A stretch of 53,893 nucleotides of DNA from JAWKTM01 sp041399085 (GCA_041399085.1 JAWKTM010000052.1:1-53893), one strand, 5' to 3'. Positions 18,549 through 27,366 are shown, counted from the stretch's first letter. Numbers and translations: made by a program. The notes: generated by a model from the sequence alone, not told the origin.

Positions 18549-20642
18549 TTATCCCACGTCGCTAATTTCCAATGCTTCGCCGTAGCGATTCAGCACCTGT
18601 CGCTTCAGGCGGGCGAAACGTGGCGCTGATAGATCCGCGTCGGTATTGATGAAACGCTGGGCCGCTTGGCGAGCTTCCTCCAGCGTGTCGGCATCGCGGA
18701 GCAAATCCGCGATGCGCAGCGGCGGCAGGCCGTGCTGTTTGCCGCTGAACAGATCGCCGGGTCCGCGCAGCTTGAAATCCAACTCGGCCAGCGCGAAACC
18801 GTCGGTCGTGGCGACAAACGCCTCCAGTCGCTGCCGAGCGTCGTCGTTCGCCAGATCGGCAAACACGCAGACAAACCCCGGATGCGGGCCACGGCTCACT
18901 CGGCCGCGAAGCTGATGCAGTTGAGCCAGCCCGAATCGCTCGCCCCCTTCGATCGTCATCACGGTGGCGTTCGGCACATCGACGCCCACCTCGACCACGC
19001 TGGTCGCCACCAACGCTTGAATCCCGCCGTCGCGAAACGCCTGCATCACGGCTTCCTTCTCCGCCGGTTTCATCCGACCGTGAACCATCCCCAGTCGAAA
19101 CTCTTCCAGCTCGCCGTTCGTCAACCGCTCGAACAACTGCTCGACGCCCACGGCCTCGGCGTCTTCGGTCGCGTCCACCAGCGGCGCGACCACATAGCCT
19201 TGCCGTCCCTCGCGCAACTTCTTACGGAAAAACTCCCACCACGATTCGCGTTTGTCCGGCTCGCCCAGATACGTGTGAACCGGCTGCCGATTCGGCGGCG
19301 TTTCCCGCAGCGACGACACCTCCAAGTCCCCGAACGCCGTCATCGACATCGTGCGCGGGATCGGCGTCGCGGTCATCACCAGATAATGCGGATCCTGCCC
19401 GGCCCGTCGCAAAGCGGCCCGTTGATGCACGCCGAACTTATGCTGCTCGTCGATCACCACCAACCCGAGCCGCGCGAACTCGACCTCCTTGTTCAGCAGC
19501 GACTGAGTGCCGATCACAATGTCGATCTCGCCGCCGCGAATCGCCGCCAGCAACTGACGACGCTCGGCCGCCGATTGCGAACCGGTCAACAAGCCCAACC
19601 GCACGCGGCTCTCGCGCAGATCGCGAGTCAGCGTCCGGATGTGTTGTTGAGCCAGCACTTCGGTCGGAGCCATCAACACCGCCTGACACTGATTCGCCAC
19701 GGCCAACAGCAACGCGTACTCGGCCACCACCGTCTTGCCGCTCCCCACATCGCCTTGCAGCAGCCGATTCATTGGCGTCGTGAGCGCCACGTCGGCACAA
19801 ATCTGGTCGATCGCCCGCCGCTGATCCGCCGTCAGCTCGAACGGAAACAGCCGCGTGATCCGAGCATCCACGCGAGCCGAACAGGGCAGGGCAGGGGCGT
19901 TGTTGTCGCGAGCCAAACTCGCTCGCCGCATGGCCAACGCCAACTGCTGCACGAACAACTCTTGAAAGATGAATCGCCGCCGAGCCTGCTCGAGCGCATC
20001 CATGTTTTGCGGCGTATGAATCTGAGACAGCGCCGGTTGGATCGGCCACAGATCGCAAGCGTCCAGCACATCCTCGGGCAACGTCTCCTCGACGAATGAA
20101 CCATAGTGTTCAACCACGCCGGCCACGATTCGCCGCATCTGGCCTTGATTCAGCCCTTCGGTCAACGGATAGACCGGCAGAATCCGGCCCGAGCCGATCT
20201 CTTGGTCCGGCTGCAACCATTCGACCTTCGGATGCACAAACTCCCACCGCATCCCGTTGCGCCGCGGCTGGCCGATCAACAACACGCGTTGCCCCATCGC
20301 AAACTTGGGCCGCATGAACGATTGGTTGAACCACAACGCCCGCACGTACTCGGTGTTCTGCCGAATCAGCAGGCCCAGCATCGAGCGGCCCGTGCCCGTG
20401 TTCCGCTCGTCGATCTCTTCGACAATCCCTTCCAAGCTGGCCGGCTCGTCCTCGGAAAGCTCGGCCACGGTGGCCAAGCGGCTCATGTCCTGATAATCGC
20501 GCGGGAAAAAGAACAACACGTCGCTCGCCCGCCGCAATCCCAATCGCAACAGCAGCTCGGCGCGCGCCGGCCCGACGCCCTTCACATATTGAATGGGCGT
20601 CGCCAGTTGTTCGGCGGGTGTCTTCGCGGCCGAGGATTTCAT
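18549..20642 (-). CDS. recG: ATP-dependent DNA helicase RecG
   Basis: RecG reverses stalled replication forks and processes recombination intermediates. The 697-aa product starts at ATG 20642 and is within the family length. It shows the N-terminal helix-hairpin-like motif GVGPARAELLLRLGL, the wedge domain, Walker A GDVGSGKT, the DEQHKFGV form of the DEAH box, TATPIPRT and VATSVVEVGVDVPNATVM. The C-terminal FKLRGPGDLFSGKQHGLP is also present. It lies 70 bp downstream of the M42 peptidase gene on the same strand, so the two may be cotranscribed. Confidence 0.97.
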   Translation of the reverse strand: MKSSAAKTPAEQLATPIQYVKGVGPARAELLLRLGLRRASDVLFFFPRDYQDMSRLATVAELSEDEPASLEGIVEEIDERNTGTGRSMLGLLIRQNTEYVRALWFNQSFMRPKFAMGQRVLLIGQPRRNGMRWEFVHPKVEWLQPDQEIGSGRILPVYPLTEGLNQGQMRRIVAGVVEHYGSFVEETLPEDVLDACDLWPIQPALSQIHTPQNMDALEQARRRFIFQELFVQQLALAMRRASLARDNNAPALPCSARVDARITRLFPFELTADQRRAIDQICADVALTTPMNRLLQGDVGSGKTVVAEYALLLAVANQCQAVLMAPTEVLAQQHIRTLTRDLRESRVRLGLLTGSQSAAERRQLLAAIRGGEIDIVIGTQSLLNKEVEFARLGLVVIDEQHKFGVHQRAALRRAGQDPHYLVMTATPIPRTMSMTAFGDLEVSSLRETPPNRQPVHTYLGEPDKRESWWEFFRKKLREGRQGYVVAPLVDATEDAEAVGVEQLFERLTNGELEEFRLGMVHGRMKPAEKEAVMQAFRDGGIQALVATSVVEVGVDVPNATVMTIEGGERFGLAQLHQLRGRVSRGPHPGFVCVFADLANDDARQRLEAFVATTDGFALAELDFKLRGPGDLFSGKQHGLPPLRIADLLRDADTLEEARQAAQRFINTDADLSAPRFARLKRQVLNRYGEALEISDVG

Positions 20643-20712
20643 GCCGGGATTATAATGCCCGCCCCACGGCCTGAAAACATTTGTTCAGGTGCGCGAGCCA
20701 CCGGCCGCTCGG

Positions 20713-21777
20713 CTACACCCGCGGCGTGAAATCGTCGTCCAACGACAAGCTCACCAGGAACTCGGCCAGCAGATTCGCCGCGTGGTCGATATCGTCCAGC
20801 GAGATGGTTTCCACCGCGCTGTGCATGTAGCGATTCGGAATGCTGACCAAGCCGGTGGCCACGCCGTCGCGATTGATCTGCAACGAATTGGCGTCGTTCG
20901 GCGTCGCTCGGCCAATCGCCGACGGCTGGAACGGAATCTCGTGCTGTCGAGCGGTCGCCATCAGCCGCTCGGTCACCAGCGGGTTCATGTTCGGACCGCG
21001 AAAGATCACCGGCCCGCCGCCCAGCCGCACGTCGCCCTGTTGGCGTTTGTCGATCGTCGGGCAATCGGTGGCGTGAGTCACGTCGACAGCCACTCCCACG
21101 TGCGGATCGACGGAGTGAGCCGCCGTGCGCACGCCTCGCAAACCGATCTCCTCTTGCACGGTCGACACGGCGAACACCCCGTAAGCCGGCCCGCGCGAAC
21201 TGGCTCGGCGACAAGCTTCGATCACCACCCACACCCCCGTCTTGTTATCCATCGCTGGCGAACAAGCCAGGTTGTTCAGCATCGGCCGCATGCCCAACGC
21301 CAACGTCACGGGATCGCCGATCCGCACGCGCGAAGCGGCGTCGTCACGGCTCTTCGCCCCGATGTCCAGCCACAGATCGTCCAGCTTCACGACCTGCTTG
21401 CGTTCCTCGTCCGTCAGCAGATGAATCGGCTTGCGCGAAATCACGGCGGTGATCGGCCCGTCGGCGGTCCAGATCGTCATGTTCTGCCCGATCAACTGCT
21501 GCGGGTCCCAACCGCCGATCGTCTGGGCGTAGATAAAGCCGTTGTCGTCGATATAGCTAATCAGCATCCCGATCTGATCACAGTGCCCGGCCAGCATCAC
21601 GCGCCGCGGGGCATCGGGATTCTTCGCCACGATCACATTGCCATGCGCGTCGGTCGTCACCCGATCGGCAAACCCCTGGGCATACTCGCGCACGACCTGC
21701 TGAATCCGTTCTTCGTACCCCGAAGGACTCGGCGTCTCCAACAACCGCTGCAAAAACTCGAAAGCACCACGTTCCAT
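20713..21777 (-). CDS. M42-family glutamyl aminopeptidase
   Basis: A cytosolic di-metal aminopeptidase that trims acidic or other residues from peptides and assembles into tetrahedral dodecamers. It has 354 aa from ATG 21777 with GGGAG upstream. The longer frame to 21873 has no ribosome-binding site. It shows SPSGYEERI near the N-terminus, the metal ligands His/Asp in GHCDQIGM and Asp in DNKTGVWV, the catalytic Glu pair in EEIGLRG, and Asp in the GVAVDVTHATD stretch. The conserved order of ligands indicates an active enzyme. It precedes recG on the same strand. Confidence 0.93.
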   Translation of the reverse strand: MERGAFEFLQRLLETPSPSGYEERIQQVVREYAQGFADRVTTDAHGNVIVAKNPDAPRRVMLAGHCDQIGMLISYIDDNGFIYAQTIGGWDPQQLIGQNMTIWTADGPITAVISRKPIHLLTDEERKQVVKLDDLWLDIGAKSRDDAASRVRIGDPVTLALGMRPMLNNLACSPAMDNKTGVWVVIEACRRASSRGPAYGVFAVSTVQEEIGLRGVRTAAHSVDPHVGVAVDVTHATDCPTIDKRQQGDVRLGGGPVIFRGPNMNPLVTERLMATARQHEIPFQPSAIGRATPNDANSLQINRDGVATGLVSIPNRYMHSAVETISLDDIDHAANLLAEFLVSLSLDDDFTPRV

Positions 21778-21844
21778 GACAACTATCTCCCGACGAAACG
21801 AATTCCCAAGATCACGAATCGCCGCATGGTAATCGGTAAACACA

Positions 21845-22380
21845 AAAGCGCCACGCCGCGACCCGTCCAGCAACGGAAATCATGAAAGCGGCACGGCGCG
21901 AGCCGTCCGGTAACGCAAGGAATGGGAGCGGATCGGCGAAGAGGGAGGGAAACGCAAAGCGCAGATGCCAGGACGCAAAGGGAATGGGAGCGGCTCGGCG
22001 CAAGCCGTCCGGTAACGCATGGAATGAAAGCGGATCGGCGCAAGCCGTCCGGTAACGCGAAACCGGAGGGCTTGCGCCCATGCCGCTACGAAACCGGAGG
22101 GCTTGCGCCCTGCCGCTCTTATGTTTGTGTGCCTGGGGGCGTAGCGCAGCGAAGCCCCCAGCTATCGACGCGTTGATCGGAAGAGGGAAACGCAAAGCGC
22201 AGAGCGCAAGGACGCAAAGGGAATGGAAGCGGCACGGCGCAAGCCGTCCGGTACCGCATGGAATAAAAGCGTATCGGCTCAAGCCGACCGGTAACGCGAA
22301 ACGTGCTTCCCGTTGGCGACTCTTCTGCCCTCGCGTCGTTCCGCCCTCGCGTCTTTGCGTCCTCGCGTCCTTGCGTTTAA
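21845..22380. repeat. REP-like palindromes and composite repeat modules (left copy)
   Basis: Contains about eight copies of a 25-bp REP-like element with consensus AGCGGCACGGCGCAAGCCGT followed by CCGGT. Complete or near-complete copies are at 21887, 21989, 22029, 22228 and 22268. Two inverted copies are at 22062 and 22093, and a degraded copy is near 21845. The hairpin arms covary: ACGGC/GCCGT in most, AGGGC/GCCCT in inverted copies and TCGGCT/AGCCGA at 22268. Between them lie G/C-rich tracts of the form CGCAAAGCGCAGAGCGCAAG. A separate hairpin, CTGGGGGC/GCCCCCAG, is at 22133-22161. The 21948-22123 segment recurs at 23862-24043, and 22164-22300 recurs at 23838-23976. Confidence 0.85.
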
Positions 22381-22439
22381 CTCGTCCCGGCGTCAAATCC
22401 CGTTCGGACCGCTGCGGGGCACTTTTTTGACTGGGAAAA

Positions 22440-22685
22440 GTATTTTTGGCGTTCGGTGCAGGCGGATTTGAACGCCAAAAGTATTTTTGATGCTCGTTGC
22501 AGCCGGATTTGGACACCAAAAATACTCGTCGAGCCCGGTGCAGCCGGATTTGGACGCGACGAATACTTTTGGCCTTCAATGCAGCCGGATTTGAACACCA
22601 AAACTATTTTTGGCCTCCGGTGCAGGCGGATTTGGACACCAAAAGTATTTTTGGTGTCCAATGCAGCCGGATTTGAACGCAAAAA
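22440..22685. repeat. Tandem array of six 41-bp palindromic repeats
   Basis: Six units of exactly 41 bp start at 22440, 22481, 22522, 22563, 22604 and 22645. Each has a conserved centre TGCAGCCGGATTTG (or TGCAGGCGGATTTG). The centre is flanked by arms that pair with each other, for example TTTTGGCGTTC / GAACGCCAAAA in unit 1. In unit 3 both arms are replaced together (TCGTCG / CGACGA), so the pairing is kept while the sequence changes. The 3' arm of unit 5 and the 5' arm of unit 6 also form a perfect 11-bp hairpin, so alternative pairing between neighbours is possible. 41 is not a multiple of 3 and no coding frame is conserved, so the array acts as DNA or RNA. Confidence 0.92.
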
Positions 22686-22860
22686 GTCGCTTCGCGAGCG
22701 ACCATCGGCTGCCCTGAGGCGTCTTTTAGAAAAAATGTCGCGTTGCCGCAAGAAAAGCCGTTGATTCTGTCGCGTTAATCCTTAAATTGAGGGGAAATCT
22801 GTGGCTTGTACGACCAGGTGGGTCAGAGCCCAGAGAAGCCCAATCGAAAGGGATCGTGCA

Positions 22861-23799
22861 ATGGCGGTCAACCCAACTCCGACGGCGATCGATCAACTGT
22901 TTGCTTTGTCCGAAGACATGGCGGATGGCGCCGCGGCCAACGGCCAAACCGTTGGCTTATTACAGAACACCGAGGCTCGGATTCGGGCGGATATGGACGG
23001 GGCCCGGGCGGCTCAGCAGGCGTACTTGGAATCCCGGAATGCCAAGACCTTGGCCACGGCCGCCCAACGCGTGGCCGATTCGAATGGCCGAGCGTTTATC
23101 GGCACGGCCAAGAACGTGCTGACTCCGTTGCTGGGCAATCAACCTTCGCCCGAATGGAGCTTGGCGGGTTTCGTGTCATCGCTGGCAATCCCCAGAACCA
23201 TCGCCGAGCGGATGAGTTTGTTGGGGACGTTGCGGGATTATTTCACGAGTCGGCCGCAGTATGAGAACGCTCCGCTGAATGTCACGGCCGAACGGGCGGG
23301 GGCGTTGTTCACGGCTTTGTCCGACGCTCGCAGCGCGTCGAATGCCAGCGTGGCGGCGGTCGGGCAAGCTCGCGTGGCCTGGTCGGCGGCTCGCGCGACT
23401 TTGGAACGGCGAGTGCGCGGGTTGATCGACGAACTGGAGCAGTTGATCTCGCCGGACGATCCGGTTTGGTATGCCTTCGGCTTGAATCCGCCAGCCGCCG
23501 ACCAAACGCCCTCGGCGCCGGAAGGTCCGTCGCTGATCGTCCACGTGCTGACCGTCTTCGCCAATTGGGACGACGTGCCGAACGCCGATCGCTATCGCGT
23601 GCTGGTGCAGATCGACGGCATCGATGCGGATTTTCGCGCCGTGGAAAGCCCGACCGACAGCGACGCGACGCTGGGCCCGTTCCTACCGGGGCAAACGGTG
23701 CGCGTGAAGGTGACCGCCGTGCGCGGCAATCTGGAGAGCGCGGCCAGCGAAGTCGCCACGATCGTGATCCCCGAGCTGGAAGCGCCCACCGCCGCGTAA
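22861..23799 (+). CDS. Hypothetical protein with C-terminal fibronectin type III domain
   Basis: The start is ATG 22861 with AAAGGGAT upstream; a GTG 20 codons earlier is also open. The 312-aa product has no signal peptide and no membrane segment. Residues 1-220 are helical and Ala/Arg/Leu-rich, likely coiled (ARAAQQAYLESRNAKTLATA, RVAWSAARATLERRVRGLID). The last 90 residues form a fibronectin type III-like beta-sandwich (VFANWDDVPNADRYRVLVQI, FLPGQTVRVKVTAVRG). I do not recognise a named family. The gene is bracketed by direct copies of the same composite repeat module and preceded by the 41-bp array, so it may be a cassette carried by these repeats. Confidence 0.62.
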   Translation: MAVNPTPTAIDQLFALSEDMADGAAANGQTVGLLQNTEARIRADMDGARAAQQAYLESRNAKTLATAAQRVADSNGRAFIGTAKNVLTPLLGNQPSPEWSLAGFVSSLAIPRTIAERMSLLGTLRDYFTSRPQYENAPLNVTAERAGALFTALSDARSASNASVAAVGQARVAWSAARATLERRVRGLIDELEQLISPDDPVWYAFGLNPPAADQTPSAPEGPSLIVHVLTVFANWDDVPNADRYRVLVQIDGIDADFRAVESPTDSDATLGPFLPGQTVRVKVTAVRGNLESAASEVATIVIPELEAPTAA

Positions 23800-23802
23800 G
23801 GA

Positions 23803-24045
23803 TGGGAGCGGCACGGCGCAATCCGTCCGGTAACATCATCGACGCGTTGATTAGGAAGAAGGAAACGCAAAGGCGCAGAGACGCAGGGACGCAAAGGGAA
23901 TGGGAGCGGCACGGCGCGAGCCGTCCGGTAACGCATCGAATGGAAGCGGATCGGCGCGAGCCGTCCGGTGACGCGATACCGGAGGGCTTGCGCCCTGCCG
24001 CTTCGATTAAACCGGAGGGCTTGCGCCCGTGCCGCTTTTATGGGA
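23803..24045. repeat. Composite REP-like repeat module (right copy)
   Basis: Begins four bases after the fibronectin III gene's stop. It repeats, in the same order and orientation, the left-hand module. First comes a REP-like element (23806), then ATCGACGCGTTGAT (23838, also at 22164) and a CGCAAAGGCGCAGAGACGCA tract. Two forward REP elements (23904, 23944) and two inverted ones (23978, 24010) follow. The 23862-24043 segment corresponds to 21948-22123 with only scattered changes. Confidence 0.85.
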
Positions 24046-24149
24046 TGCGGTAAGCTATGGCGGACGGATCGGTTGGCGCGCTAAATGTCGGTGCGACTGA
24101 CCTTGCTTCACATTCCCGAGCTCGATATCCTCCCCAGCCCTTATCGAAA

Positions 24150-24596
24150 ATGAGCCAATCGTCGCGCGAGTTCGTCGAACGTTTGCCGTGGTATCTGCGG
24201 GCGGTATTGGTCGTCGGTGGCGCGACGGCCGTAACGCTGCTGGTGACGGCTTGGATGTTGCGAGCCGATTCGCGTGGCTATGGCACTCATCAACAATTGG
24301 GGCTTCCCCCCTGCACGTTTCAGCAATTGTTCGACATGCGATGCCCGTCGTGCGGCATGACCACTTCGTGGGCTTTGATCACTCGCGGCCAAGTGGCGGC
24401 GGCTTTTCAAGCGAACGTGGGCGGCGCGGTGTTGGCCGTGTTGGCGGCCGCGATCGGGCCGTGGTGCTTCGCTTCGGGCGTGCGCGGTCGGTGGTGCGGA
24501 GTGCAATTGAACGAGTGGGTGGCATTGATCACGCTGATTGCCGTGATGACCGTCACGATCATGGATTGGTGCGTGCGGCTGTGGTGGAGCGGTTGA
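24150..24596 (+). CDS. DUF2752 membrane protein
   Basis: A small membrane protein of 148 aa from ATG 24150 (a longer version from ATG 24057 is possible, 179 aa). The family signature is present as RCPSCGMTTSWALI (Cys-Pro-x-Cys-Gly-Met-Thr), with membrane segments at about residues 22-40, 80-100 and 120-140. The CPxCG motif suggests metal or redox chemistry, but the role of DUF2752 is not established. It is followed after 24 bp by a lipoprotein gene on the same strand, so the two may form an operon. Confidence 0.78.
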   Translation: MSQSSREFVERLPWYLRAVLVVGGATAVTLLVTAWMLRADSRGYGTHQQLGLPPCTFQQLFDMRCPSCGMTTSWALITRGQVAAAFQANVGGAVLAVLAAAIGPWCFASGVRGRWCGVQLNEWVALITLIAVMTVTIMDWCVRLWWSG

Positions 24597-24620
24597 ATCC
24601 TTCGAGTCATGGATGACGCG

Positions 24621-25280
24621 ATGAAAACACGACGAACGCTGTTGGGCGGTTTGGTGTGCGGGCTGACGGCCGCCGTTCTGGTATCGCAAACCGGTTGCGG
24701 CATCATGACTCAATTGATGTGGATCGCCAAAGGCGGCCCGCAGGTGCAAGCCGAATACGAGGGCTTGGAGGGCAAACGCGTGGCGGTCGTGTGCGTGGCC
24801 GACAGCGCTTCCTACGGCACCACGACGGCGGCTTCGATGTTGGCTCGCCGAGTCGAGGCCAAGCTGAAGACGAACGTCAAGGAGATCACGATCGTTCCGC
24901 AGGACGAGATCGAGGATTGGAAGGACCACAACGCCTGGGACGAATACGACTATCGCGAAGTGGGCCGCGGCGTGAATGCGGATCGCGTGGTGGCCATCGA
25001 CTTGGCGTCGTTCCGATTGCATGAAGGCCAGACCATGTACAAGGGCCGGGCCGAGGTGACGGTGTCGGTGTACGACATGGAAGCCGGCGGCGAGACGGTG
25101 TTTCGCCGCAATGTGCCCGAGATCGCTTTTCCCGAGAGCGGCGGTCAGCATACGACCGACACGACCGAGCCGCAGTTTCGCCAGATCTTTATCGAGGTGC
25201 TGTCGCAACGCGTGGCCCGGTACTTCTTTGACTACGAGTTCCGCAATACGGTGGCTCAGGACGCGGCGTTGTTGAATTAG
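24621..25280 (+). CDS. Hypothetical lipoprotein
   Basis: ATG 24621 (MKTRRTLLGGLVCGLTAAVL), with a lipobox-like SQTGC, so Cys is probably lipidated at about residue 30. An earlier ATG at 24609 (MDDAMKTRR) also opens the frame. The mature part is soluble, 190 aa, with a core of the form VAVVCVADSASYGTTTAASM and a C-terminal amphipathic region (FRQIFIEVLSQRVARYFFDY). No named family is recognised. It is close to the DUF2752 gene on the same strand; the MocA gene downstream is convergent with it. Confidence 0.6.
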   Translation: MKTRRTLLGGLVCGLTAAVLVSQTGCGIMTQLMWIAKGGPQVQAEYEGLEGKRVAVVCVADSASYGTTTAASMLARRVEAKLKTNVKEITIVPQDEIEDWKDHNAWDEYDYREVGRGVNADRVVAIDLASFRLHEGQTMYKGRAEVTVSVYDMEAGGETVFRRNVPEIAFPESGGQHTTDTTEPQFRQIFIEVLSQRVARYFFDYEFRNTVAQDAALLN

Positions 25281-25291
25281 GGCGGAAGGCG

Positions 25292-26760
25292 TTATTGCGG
25301 CGGTTGGCCGTCTTTCCACACGCCGGCCAACTTCTGATACGACGGCGGCACGAGCAAACTGCCTCGATCGCCGGCGTGCCAGCCCGGAACATGATTCGGC
25401 TTAGCGCGGGCCTTGGACATCTGTTCCCAATGGTTGGCCCAACTGGCGTCGCCGTTTTGCACTTGGCCGTCGGCGTCGCAGTGGAACACTTGGCCTTCGC
25501 GATAGCTGCGCACGGCCAAGTTGACGACGGCCACGGCCGCGGCGCCCAGCGGCGGGTCGTTGTTCACCGCGGCCGGCGAATTGTTTTGAACCGCTTCCAA
25601 GAAGTTTGCAAAGTGCGCCAGGTCTTGATCGGCAACCGGTTGGGACTCGACCGATTGCCGAGCGAGCGTATTGTCGAGCGTCACTTGCGGGCGTTCCGGC
25701 ACGTACTCGTAAGCCTGTTTGCGGCCGAACACATCTTCGTCGAACAGAATCGAAGCATGGTGGCCGCGAATCACATGGCGGATCGGGACGGCCGTGGAAA
25801 CCATCGTGCTGCTGACCACGCCCTGCACGCCTTCGCGGAAGTCGGCGATGATCGACGCCACATCGGCCACTTCGCGATCATCGTATTCCAGGAAAATGCC
25901 GCCGCCCCCGACCACTCGGCCCGGATACCGCAAGCCCGTGGCTTTCAGCATCGCGGTCACTCGATGCACGAACAGATCGCTGTACATGCCATAGCCGAAC
26001 GGCCAATAACAACGCCATTGGCCGAAGGTCGCTCGATCGAACGGCAGATCGGGCCCGAGCCCTTCGTCGACGCCGAGCCAACGACGCCAGTCGATCGCGT
26101 CGGGCGTCATCTCTTTCGTAATCACATTGTGCCGCGACATGCCGCCGATCGAATTGCGGAAGTATTCGGCTTGCCACTGCACGACTTTGCCCAGCTCGCC
26201 CGCGTTGATCCGCTCGCGCACTTCGTTCCAGATCGGCATGCTCGTGGACTGCACGCCGACTTGCATGACGAGTCCCGATTTCTTCCAGGCGTCGATCACT
26301 TCGCGAGCTTCGTCCAGCGTGTGGGTCATTGGCTTTTCGCAGTACACATGCTTGCCGGCGGCGAGCGAGTCGATCGTTTGCCTCGCGTGCCAATGATCGG
26401 GCGTGCCGATGCAGACGGCGTCGACCGCGTCGCTGGCCAGCAGTTCGCGATAGTCGATGAACGTCCGCGGCTTCACGCCCGTTTCGCGAGCGATGTAGTC
26501 GGCCGCTTGATCGCGATGCACGGAATACACATCGCAAACGGCGGTCAAGTCGATCGCGGCTCCTTGCTGCCGCAGCTTGGTCAGCGTCTTCACATGCGAG
26601 CCAAAACCGCGGCGGACCGGGCCCGATAAATCCGATTCGCAACCGCTGATTGGCATCGGCGGCTCGCGATTGCGGCGGCGAACATCCGCTCGGCCGCGGC
26701 GCCCGCAGCGGCCGAGGTTTGCAGAAAGCTACGACGATTGACGGCAGGCGTATCGGGCAT
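25292..26760 (-). CDS. Gfo/Idh/MocA-family oxidoreductase, Tat-exported, frame-shifted near its N-terminus
   Basis: NAD(P)-dependent sugar or inositol oxidoreductase family, very common in planctomycetes with a Tat signal. The probable start is ATG 26760 (MPDTPAVNRRSFLQTSAAAG), with a twin-arginine motif. The frame then shifts near 26690, giving NQRLRIGFIGPG, and again near 26610, where RRGFGSHVKTL begins. From there to 25292 the frame is intact for about 440 residues. It includes the catalytic-region Lys-Pro in HVYCEKPMTHTLDEA and GTPDHWHARQ for the nucleotide-domain end. A downstream ATG at 26656 opens only the truncated frame. Restored length is near 490 aa. Substrate is not identifiable. 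Confidence 0.85.
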
Positions 26761-26784
26761 GGCGGGAGGCTTTCATTCGGAGAG

Positions 26785-27366
26785 TTAGGAGAGGGCATGG
26801 CCGGCACGGACGCAGTCGCTATCGGACATTCCGGGCGGTTCGGCGAGAAACTGAAATAGAACTGGAGCGTCCGCCGAATGCTTGCGGGCATCACGCCGGA
26901 CTTGAGCAATCGGTTCATCTTCCACTGAAGGTACAGCAGTCGAACAGGAATGTCCAAAGCCCGTGAACCCAAGTTTGCTGCCTTCTCGGCCATGTTCCAC
27001 GTGTTCAGTACAGGCGGAGTTTGAACATGCATAAACAACGTGTAGAAACGGTCAGCGTGGCTAAATTCGAGATTGTTGAAAACCGGAGTGTCGATCCAAA
27101 TCGAAAGGCCAGGTGTGAGCGTTAACGATGCGATGGACAAAATCCACATTGCCCACGCGAAATTCATCGAGAGACTGGCCCGAGGTGCGCGGGCCAATGG
27201 CAAGAAGGCGGTGAGTCCAGTAGTTGATGTAGATGCCCAAAGTAACGATCGACAACAGGAACATCAAAAATACGTTCCGTGGTCGTATGACGCTGTCGCT
27301 GTTTTCGGAATCCGCAGAACTTCGACGGTACTTGGCGGCATACGGATTTTCTGGTTGAACGCTCGT
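26785..27366 (-). pseudogene. Membrane protein fragment (DUF4234-like), frame-shifted
   Basis: A minus-strand open stretch carries NPYAAKYRRSS, a common start of planctomycete membrane proteins, then a strong hydrophobic segment NVFLMFLLSIVTLGIYINYW, like the DUF4234 family. Near 27190 the frame appears to shift to the one encoding MNFAWAMWILSIASLTLTPG and then YLQWKMNRLLKSGVMP. A second shift near 26880 would join FSFSP-type residues to FQFLAEPPG and the stop at 26785. The only candidate start is ACG at 27364-27366, with AAGGA nearby; it could be a mutated ATG. Restored length is about 195 aa. Confidence is limited because no frame is complete. Confidence 0.45.

Noticed and set aside
18666..20099. 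Long plus-strand open frame opposite recG
   Set aside because: It is the antisense shadow of recG. It is rich in His/Gln/Arg as expected from the GC-rich complement, and has no start signal.
22440..22685. CRISPR array
   Set aside because: The units are contiguous with no unique spacers, the arms vary while the centre is fixed, and no cas gene is present.
22377..22764. Open frames across the 41-bp array on both strands giving repeated peptides
   Set aside because: 41 is not a multiple of three, so each repeat is read in a different frame. There is no ribosome-binding site, and the peptides are low-complexity Arg/Lys-rich translations of a DNA repeat.
25878..27203. 441-codon minus-strand frame spanning the MocA N-terminus and the membrane gene
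   Set aside because: Only its first part (membrane gene) and a short central piece (MocA nucleotide-binding start) look real. The rest is an out-of-frame reading of the MocA gene.
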